From the NCBI GenBank assembly GCA_903923175.1, contig CAIXWQ010000747.1, forward strand, positions 1 to 42,481: a stretch of DNA of 42,481 nt, written 5' to 3'. Below the pieces are notes generated by a model. That model worked only from the letters and a program-made list of their open reading frames with translations. It was not told the DNA's origin and did not search any database. Of the stretch, positions 7,887-14,700 are shown in pieces. Origin of the DNA: an uncultured delta proteobacterium. Lineage in GTDB: Bacteria > Myxococcota_A > Polyangia > Polyangiales > JADJMO01. The position numbers were made by a program, and so were the translations under genes. Position 1 is the stretch's first letter. Every line of letters starts with the position of its first letter.

Positions 7887-9005
7887 ATGGCCGAGGCCGA
7901 GGCCGCTGGCAGTGGTGAGGTGCAGGCGATCGTGATCGACCTCGGCTCGGGGCGCATCAAGGCGGGCTTCGCCGGCGACGACGCGCCGAAGGTCAACATC
8001 AACTCGGTCGTCGGCCGCCCGACGACGCCGAACGCGGCGCTCAAGGCGACGTACTTCGGCGACGACGCGCTCGCCAAGGCCGACGTGCTCACGCTCACGC
8101 GCCCGATCGAGCGCGGCTTCGTCACGCGTTGGGACGACCTCGAGGCGCTCCTGCGCCACGTCTTCTTCAACGAGCTCCGGGTGGACCCGAAGGATCACCC
8201 CGTGCTGCTCACGGAGACCGCGCTGAATCGGAAGGCGGACCGCGAGCGGCTGACGCAGCTGATGTTCGAGACGTTCAACACGCCGGCGACCTACCTCGCG
8301 GTCGACAGCGTCCTGTCGCTGTACGCGTCGGGGCGCACCACCGGCATCGTGCTCGGCTCCGGCTCCGGCGTGACCTCCTCGGTGCCGATCTACGAGGGCT
8401 ACTCGCTCCCGAAGGCCACCTCCCGCCACGACTACGCGGGGCACGACTTCTCCGACTACCTGGGCAAGCTCCTCGCCGCGCGCTCGATCACGCTCAAGTC
8501 GTCGGAGGTGACCGAGGTGAAGCAGACGCTCGGCTACGTCGCCGAGAGCTACGAGGCCGAGCTCGCGAAGGCCGCGAGCACGATCGAGAAGAGCTATGCG
8601 CGCGCGGACGGCACCTCGATCACGGTCGGCGTCGAGCGCTTCCGCGTCCCCGAGGCGCTGTTCAAGCCCGTCCTGCTCGGCGGCACGCAGCCCGGCATCC
8701 ACACCGCGATCTACGACTCGATCATGAAGTGCGACGTCGACGTCCGGCCCGTCCTCTGGGGGAACCTCTTGCTCGCCGGCGGCTCCACGCAGTTCCCCGG
8801 CATCGCCGCGCGACTCACCAAGGAGCTCACGACGCTCGCGCCGCCGTCGACCGTGATCAAGGTGGTCGCGCCCCCCGCGCGCAGGTTCAGCGCCTGGATC
8901 GGCGGCTCGATCCTGTCGAGCCTCAGCACCTTCCAGCAGCTGTGGATCACGAGGCAGGAGTACGACGAGAGCGGGCCGAGCATCGTCCACCGCAAGTGCT
9001 TCTGA
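7887..9005 (+). CDS. Eukaryote-like actin (bacterial actin-related protein, BARP-like)
   Basis: A 372-aa cytoplasmic protein with no signal. It is unlike MreB, ParM or FtsA and aligns to eukaryotic actin along its whole length, about 55-60 % identity by eye. Conserved blocks include [18 protein letters not shown] (phosphate 1 loop, Asp18, Lys25), [63 protein letters not shown] and the C-terminus [16 protein letters not shown]. The DNase-binding loop is four residues shorter than in actin. Key nucleotide-site residues differ: actin Gln137 is Asp140, Asp154 is Gly157, Asp157 is Ser160, His161 is Ser164; His73 is Arg76. Slow or absent ATP hydrolysis is an inference from this. ATG at 7887 has GGAGGGG 6 bases upstream, better than a GTG at 7872. 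It is the first gene of a tight three-gene set with a profilin-like gene and a MYXO-CTERM gene. BARP is known from Haliangium ochraceum; whether this is its orthologue needs a tree. Confidence 0.97.
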   Translation: MAEAEAAGSGEVQAIVIDLGSGRIKAGFAGDDAPKVNINSVVGRPTTPNAALKATYFGDDALAKADVLTLTRPIERGFVTRWDDLEALLRHVFFNELRVDPKDHPVLLTETALNRKADRERLTQLMFETFNTPATYLAVDSVLSLYASGRTTGIVLGSGSGVTSSVPIYEGYSLPKATSRHDYAGHDFSDYLGKLLAARSITLKSSEVTEVKQTLGYVAESYEAELAKAASTIEKSYARADGTSITVGVERFRVPEALFKPVLLGGTQPGIHTAIYDSIMKCDVDVRPVLWGNLLLAGGSTQFPGIAARLTKELTTLAPPSTVIKVVAPPARRFSAWIGGSILSSLSTFQQLWITRQEYDESGPSIVHRKCF

Positions 9006-9019
9006 AAGGGAGTCGACGA

Positions 9020-9562
9020 ATGAGCACCAAGATCAGCCGCAGACTCCTGCTCACCGGTGGCGCGCTCGGCGCGGCCGGCCTCGCGCTCCATCACCTCGGC
9101 GCGCGCGCCGCAGCCCGCGAGGTCGCGACGCGCACGCCGCGCGACGCCCGCGTCGAGGCGCTCGTCGCGCTGAGCTGCGATACCTCGGGCGCGCCGCACG
9201 TCGAGCGCGCGGCCTTCCTCGAGGCTGGCGCCGTCACGGGCACCCTCCCGGTCACGCACGCCGAGGCCGACGCGCTTCTCGCGGCGCTCGATGCCGCCGA
9301 CTTCGGCGCGTTCCAAAGGAGCGGCCTGCGCCTCGCCGGGCGCTCGTTCCGCTTCATCAAGGACGATCGCGACGACGGCGCCACGGTGCTGCACGCCGTC
9401 CGCCCCGGGGAATTCGTCACCGTGCGCGCGATCGCGGCGACCCCCGTGACGCCCGTGCGCGTCGTGATCGTGACCAGCGGCGCCGGCATGGCGCACGGCC
9501 GCGCCGTCGACGCGCTCGCGCGGTTCGCGCGGCTCACGCGTGATGCGCACACCTTCGCCTGA
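9020..9562 (+). CDS. Tat-signal protein with a profilin-like domain
   Basis: A 180-aa protein starting 14 bases after the actin stop, with AAAGGGAG before its ATG. Residues 1-30 form a twin-arginine signal: ISRRLLLTGG, a hydrophobic stretch, then ARA-A. No other ATG, GTG or TTG precedes the domain, so the signal is part of the protein. Residues about 45-175 follow the pattern of Acanthamoeba-type profilin by eye: LPVTHAEADALLAAL against FAVTPAQ...LASAF; SGLRLAGRSFRFIKDDRDD against ASGFDLAGVHYVTLRADDRS; then a GEFVTVRA strand, a VRVVIVT strand and a closing helix GRAVDALARFARL against AANVVEKLADYL. The N-terminal Trp and Tyr that bind poly-proline in profilins are missing. Linkage to actin makes actin binding the natural hypothesis. 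A predicted extracytoplasmic location conflicts with a cytoplasmic actin unless the segment stays as a membrane anchor. The profilin call is my own pattern match and needs a profile search. Confidence 0.6.
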   Translation: MSTKISRRLLLTGGALGAAGLALHHLGARAAAREVATRTPRDARVEALVALSCDTSGAPHVERAAFLEAGAVTGTLPVTHAEADALLAALDAADFGAFQRSGLRLAGRSFRFIKDDRDDGATVLHAVRPGEFVTVRAIAATPVTPVRVVIVTSGAGMAHGRAVDALARFARLTRDAHTFA

Positions 9563-9597
9563 TCGCCTCGCCCGCTCGCCCCGAAAGCCCCCACGAC

Positions 9598-10161
9598 ATG
9601 TCGACATCGAGCCGAGCCGCGTGGCTCTTGCTGCCGGCGCTGCTCCTGCTCGCGCCCGCCGCCCAGGCGAACAAGACCTCGCACTGCGAGGCCGAGGTCA
9701 CCGCCGATTGCGTCGAGGAGAGCTGCCCCGACTTCTGCGAAGCCACGGTCGCCGAGGGTGAAGGGCACGACGCCGCCGCAGCGGCCTGCAAGAAGAACTG
9801 CACCGCCGAGGCGTGGTGCAAAGGAGTGCCGCTCAAGGGGCACGGCGCGCCGGGGCGCGAGGAGCTCGACGACGAGAACCGCGAGGAGCTCTTCGCGTGC
9901 ATCGCCGAGGAGAACGATCCCGACGGCTCGCAGACCGGCCGCGACACCACCACCCCGTGGAAGAAGGCGACCACGAACACGTGGGACAAGAAGGTCGCGC
10001 CCAAGGCCGCGCCGAAGCCGGTCACGCGTGGCGCGCGTGGCTGCGGCTGCGAGGTCGTGGGCGCGGACCAGGGGGCGGCGCCGGGTGGGCTCGGGCTCGC
10101 CGGGCTCGCCGCGGCCGTCGTGGGGCTCGCGCGTCGCCGGGCCGTTCGCGCGCGGGGCTGA
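9598..10161 (+). CDS. Small exported protein with MYXO-CTERM sorting signal
   Basis: A 187-aa protein with a classic signal peptide (hydrophobic residues 8-20, AQA-N cleavage). It has an acidic, Cys-rich body (Cys pairs CVEESC, CPDFC, CKKNC, WCKG and ACIAEEN) and a Lys/Pro/Thr linker around 125-150. The C-terminus has GCGC, a hydrophobic segment (GLGLAGLAAAVVGLA) and RRR, matching the MYXO-CTERM surface-anchoring signal. It lies 35 bases after the profilin-like gene on the same strand and is probably co-transcribed with actin. No recognisable domain lies in the middle. It is likely anchored at the outer surface; its link with actin is inferred from position only. Confidence 0.8.
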   Translation: MSTSSRAAWLLLPALLLLAPAAQANKTSHCEAEVTADCVEESCPDFCEATVAEGEGHDAAAAACKKNCTAEAWCKGVPLKGHGAPGREELDDENREELFACIAEENDPDGSQTGRDTTTPWKKATTNTWDKKVAPKAAPKPVTRGARGCGCEVVGADQGAAPGGLGLAGLAAAVVGLARRRAVRARG

Positions 10162-10286
10162 GCGTCCGGCGCCTCGCTCGCCTCGCCGTTCCGGGCTCCA
10201 CGGTCGCGGACGCAAGAGCGAATCCAACGGGAATTCTCGCCGGTTCGACCCCGAACGGACGCAGTTCGTGCGCGTTCTTTTGCGCG

Positions 10287-10309
10287 AGCCCGCCGCGTAT
10301 GCGCGGGCT
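10287..10309 (+). terminator. Candidate intrinsic terminator after the actin/profilin-like set
   Basis: AGCCCGC (10287-10293) and GCGGGCT (10303-10309) form a 7-bp stem with a 9-base loop, followed by ATTTCTCT. It lies between the MYXO-CTERM gene and the radical SAM gene. It argues for starting the latter at GTG 10322 rather than at GTG 10268. Confidence 0.45.
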
Positions 10310-10321
10310 ATTTCTCTCGGC

Positions 10322-11413
10322 GTGACCCGCCCTGCCTATTTCCCCGCGTTCACGTACGGCAACGCTCCGGTCAACGTCTACTGGGAGATGACGGTCGCCT
10401 GCGACCTCGCCTGCCGGCACTGCCGCGCCGACGCGCTCTCGCAGCGCGATCCCCTCGAGCTCACCACCGAGGAGGGCAAGGCGCTGATGCGCGACGTGCA
10501 GGCGATGGGCTCGCACCTGATCCTGACCGGCGGCGATCCGCTCAAGCGCGCCGACGTGTTCGAGCTGGTCGACTACGGCCGCTCGATCCACCTGCCGCTC
10601 GCGATCACGCCGGCCGTCACGCCGCTGCTCACGCGGGACGTGATCGCGAAGTTCAAGGACGTGGGCGTGCACACCATCGGCATGAGCCTCGACGGCCCGA
10701 CCGCGGAGCTGCACGACGGCTTCCGCCAGGTCGAAGGCACCTTCGAGATGTCGATGCGCGCGCTCGAGTGGTGCCGCGAGCTCGGCATGGGCGTGCAGAT
10801 CAACTCGACCGTCACGCGCGACACCATCAAGAACGTCCCCGCGATGTTCGAGGTGCTCCGCAAGAACGCGCCGCCGGTGCGCCGCTGGAGCCTCTTCAAC
10901 CTGATCCCGGTCGGCCGCGGGCTCATGCTCGGCAGCCCGACGGCGCAGGACATCGAGAACCTGTTCCAGTGGGTCTACGACGAGACCAAGGGCGCGCCGT
11001 TCCACGTGAGCACCGTCGAGGCGCCGCACTACCGACGCTACTGGATGCAGCGCAAGCTCGCCGAGGGGATGAAGCTCGAGGAGATCGAGCGGCTCGGGCG
11101 CATGATGGGCTTCGGCATCCGCGACGGCTCGGGGATCATCTTCGTGAGCCACCGCGGCGAGGTCTACCCGGCGGGCTTCTTGCCGTCGCCGCTGCTCGGC
11201 ACCGTGCGAGAGAAGCCGATCCACGAGATCTACCGGACGGCGCCCGGCGTGCTGCGCCTGCGCGAGATGGACCAGCTCGAGGGGCGCTGCGGCGAGTGCG
11301 AGTATCGCTGGGTCTGCGGCGGCTCGCGCGCGCGCGCCTACGCGGCCACCGGCAACGCCATGGCGAGCGATCCGCTCTGCGTCTACCAGCCCGGCACCGC
11401 CGCGGCGGAGTGA
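10322..11413 (+). CDS. Radical SAM/SPASM protein, TIGR04053-like
   Basis: A 363-aa enzyme that should use a [4Fe-4S] cluster to cleave S-adenosylmethionine. The cluster motif is CDLACRHC (Cys27, 31, 34), with ILTGGDPL and SLDGP as the later barrel motifs. The C-terminal SPASM region has FVSHRGEVYPAGFLP, then CGECEYRWVCGGSRARAYA and a last DPLC. The layout (WEMTVACDLACRHCRA, QRDPLELTTEEG) matches the TIGR04053 group, relatives of the haem biosynthesis proteins AhbD/NirJ, but the reaction is not certain. GTG 10322 is preferred because homologues begin shortly before this point and a terminator-like hairpin lies just upstream. GTG 10268 is the alternative; neither has a strong ribosome binding site. 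No haem genes are adjacent. Confidence 0.88.
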   Translation: MTRPAYFPAFTYGNAPVNVYWEMTVACDLACRHCRADALSQRDPLELTTEEGKALMRDVQAMGSHLILTGGDPLKRADVFELVDYGRSIHLPLAITPAVTPLLTRDVIAKFKDVGVHTIGMSLDGPTAELHDGFRQVEGTFEMSMRALEWCRELGMGVQINSTVTRDTIKNVPAMFEVLRKNAPPVRRWSLFNLIPVGRGLMLGSPTAQDIENLFQWVYDETKGAPFHVSTVEAPHYRRYWMQRKLAEGMKLEEIERLGRMMGFGIRDGSGIIFVSHRGEVYPAGFLPSPLLGTVREKPIHEIYRTAPGVLRLREMDQLEGRCGECEYRWVCGGSRARAYAATGNAMASDPLCVYQPGTAAAE

Positions 11414-11545
11414 TTGCGTCGAGCTCCTTGCGGCAGACTTGATGGCCGCCGCCGGTAACGCAGGGTAGCGACGCGCGACTTGCTCAGAGGTCACGGCGCG
11501 ACGGAGGGGGCGTGCGCTGCCTCCGGCTTGCTCGGACCTCGCTCG

Positions 11546-11563
11546 GCGTGGGCTCTCCCACGC
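11546..11563 (+). terminator. Hairpin, possible terminator of the radical SAM gene
   Basis: GCGTGGG and CCCACGC form a 7-bp stem around a CTCT loop. There is no T-run after it, so it is a weak call. Confidence 0.25.
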
Positions 11564-11608
11564 ACGGGCGGAGCCGCGCCGCCGCTGTGCCGGTGAGAGG
11601 CGCGGGTG

Positions 11609-11635
11609 GCTCGGAGATCTCGGTGATCTCCGAGC
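11609..11635. promoter_or_regulatory. Perfect 11-bp inverted repeat with 5-base loop
   Basis: GCTCGGAGATC and GATCTCCGAGC flank TCGGT. No T-run follows on either strand, so an operator or an RNA stem in the leader of the giant lipoprotein mRNA is as likely as a terminator. Confidence 0.5.
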
Positions 11636-11780
11636 GCACGACGACCTTGCTGCCGCCTGCGTGACGCCCGCGACTCGGGGCGCCTGCGGGCATCCCCGTG
11701 CTCCGAACGCCTGACGTCCGCCTCTTCCAGGCGCTCGCGTCGGCAACGCCATGACCTGCGACGACCGCGAGAGGGTGCGT

Positions 11781-14700
11781 ATGAGAACGCCGTCCACCGC
11801 CCGCCTGTTCCTCCTCGGCGCGCTCGCCTGCGCGTCGTCGCTCGCCGCGTGCTCGTCCTCGCAGACGTCGACGGAGTCGCCCGACGCGTCGGTCGACGTC
11901 GCCCCGGCGCCCGCTGCCGCTCCAGCCGCTCCAGCCGCGACAGCCGCGAGCGCCGCCAGCCCCGTGTTCTCGCATCCCTCGATCCTGCGCGCGCACCGGC
12001 TCGCGGCGATCGATCCGGCGACGCAGCAGCTGTTCGAGCCGAACGCCGGCGCCCTGAAGCTCGCCGACGACGGCGCGTCGTTCGCCTCGCTCGGCTTCCG
12101 CTCGCAGACGCGCGTCGACGCGAGCCGCATGGGGGCGCTGCTCCCGGCGCACGCCGACGCCGAGTGGCGCATCGGCCCCGGGCGCGCCGATCGCTGGTCC
12201 ATGCGGCTGCAGGGGAAGGGGATGCGGTCGGTGGCGGGCGCGCTCGACGGCGGGCTGCTCGTCTACGCAGAGGCGTGGCCGCACACCGACGTGATCGTCA
12301 ACACCGGCGAGCGCGGCGTCGAGTGGATGCTCCACCTCGAGGACGCCGCGGCGCCGACGTCGTTCGCGTGGAAGCTGACGCTCGGCGCCGATCTCAAGGT
12401 GCGCACCGGGCACCTCCCCGACGGCTCCATCGAGCTCGTCGACGGCGCGGGCGACGCCGCGATCCGCGTGCACCCGGCGTTCGCGCTCGACGCGCGCGGG
12501 CAGAAGCGCGCCGCGAAGCTCGCGATCGAGGAGGGGGAGCTGCGCCTGTCGCTCGACACCGCGGGGCTCGAGTTCCCGATCCTGATCGATCCGCTCGCCA
12601 CGGTGCCGGTGTGGCAGCTGGCCGACTCGACGTACTTCAGCGCCTATCCCTACGCGGGGTTCATGGTGCGGCTCGGCGCGACGGGCCCGCTCGAGTACGC
12701 CACCGGATCGTCGGGCGGCACGGGGACGAAGACCGCGGCGACCTGGAACGGCACGAGCTGGACGGCGGCCCCGACCTTCCCGGTCGCGATCACGTTCGGC
12801 GGCGCGGCCTACGCCGCCAACGGCAAGGCCTACGAATACGGCGGTTGCCCCACCGGCGGCTGCGCGGGCACCGCCCCGACCTTCGGCTCGACCGCGCTCT
12901 ACGTGGCCGATCCGGTGACGCACGCTTGGTCGACCATCTGCGGCAACACCGCGTGCGGCGGCGGCACCGGCTACGACTGGTACGGCGCCGGGCTCGCGGC
13001 CGTCGGCAACCAGCTGATCCACTTCGGCGGCGCCAACACCAACGGGACTGGCAACTACGGCAGCTCGGGCACGACGAACGTGATGGATCTGACGGCCGCG
13101 GCGACGACGTTCACGTACCTCACGCCGGCGGTCGCCCCGGGCGGTCGCTTCGGCCAGGTCTTCGTCGGCGGACCGAACGCCCCCGTCGCGCTGCTCTTCG
13201 GCGGAGGGAGCGCGAGCTACGTCCCGTTCTACTCGGACACGTGGCTGTGGACGCCGACCGGCGCGCTCACCGGCAACTGGACCTGTGCGTGCAACTGCAC
13301 CAGTCCGTACGCGGCGCCGTGCGCGAATCAGCCGCCGCCGCTGCTGTACGCCGCCTCGGCGTGGGACGAGGCGCGCCGGCACTTCATCGTGTTCGGCGGC
13401 AGCGCGCTGCTCGGCGACGGCTACGTCGCCTCGCAGGCGACGTACGACTTCGATCCGGTCGCCAAGAGCTGGACGCGGCTCTGCACCGACGGCGGGGTCG
13501 ACGCGTGCGCCGTCAACCCGCGCATCGAGCCGTCGGCCGCGTACGATCCGAACCTCCGACAGGTGATCGTCGCCGGCGGCGCCGACGGCGCGACCTGGCG
13601 CCTCTCGGTGCGCGGCGGCACGTGCTCGACCGGCGCCCAGTGCGACACCGGCAACTGCGTGAACGGCACCTGCTGCTCGGCGTCGTCGTGCCCGACCTGC
13701 CAGAGCTGCGCCCTGCCCGGGACCGAGGGGGTCTGCACCAACATCCCCGCGCTCACCGCCGATCCGACGCACGCGTGCGCCGCGTGCGACGGCGCCGGCG
13801 CCTGCAAGACCGCGCTCGGCGGCGGCTGCTCGGCGGGCTCGACGTGCGCCTCGGGCTTCTGCGTGAACGGCACGTGCTGCTCGACCAGCTCGTGCGGCGT
13901 CGGGCTCACCTGCGCGACGCCGACCGGCACGTGCCAGGAGGTGCTCGGCGGCGCGTGCACCAGCAGCGGCCAGTGCGCGAGCGGCAACTGCGTCGACGCG
14001 ACCTGCTGCAGCGCCGCGAGCTGCCCCGCGGGCTCGCACTGCAACTACGGCGCGCCCCCCGCGGGCGGCTGCCTCAAGGACAACGGCCAGCTCTGCACCG
14101 CCGGCGCGCAGTGCGGCTCGGGCAACTGCGTCGACGGCGTGTGCTGCAACACCGGGTGCGGCGGGCAGTGTCAGGCGTGCGACGCGCTCGGCTCGGTCGG
14201 CACCTGCGTGACCATCGCCGGCACCGTCCACGCGAACGCCACGGGCGTCACGCCGCGCGCGGCGTGCACGGGGGCGGCGACGCCGTGCGGCGCGTCGTGC
14301 AACGGCAGCGACGCGACGGCCTGCCACGCGGCGCCGATCAGCACCTCCTGCGGCACCGCGTCGTGCTCCGTGCGCACCGCGACGCTGGTCGGCAACTGCG
14401 ACGGCTCGGGGAGCTGCGTGCAGTCGACGCAGTCGTGCGGCAACTACCTGTGCGGCGCCACCGCGTGCAAGACGACCTGCACCGTCGACGGCGACTGCTC
14501 GAGCGCGAGCCTCTACTGCAACGCCGGCCAGTGCGTGCCGAAGGTCGCCAACGGCACCACCTGCGGCGGCGCCAGCGCCTGCACGAGCGGCTTCTGCGTC
14601 GGCGGGCTCTGCTGCGACTCCGCCTGCGCGACCGCGGGCTACACCTGCAGCGCGGCCGGCTCGGTCGGCGCGTGCAAGAAGGCGAACGGCACGACGTGCG

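Larger units (their letters stand above)
11414..11780. other. Intergenic stretch of 367 bases with two hairpins
   Basis: No gene seen. It holds a 7-bp hairpin (11546-11563) and a perfect 11-bp hairpin (11609-11635), both listed separately. The rest has no recognisable motif. The promoter for the giant lipoprotein gene must lie here. Confidence 0.6.

Noticed and set aside
7887-9005. Actin gene as eukaryotic contamination
   Set aside because: No introns, a bacterial ribosome binding site, local GC and codon use, and close packing with bacterial genes on both sides.
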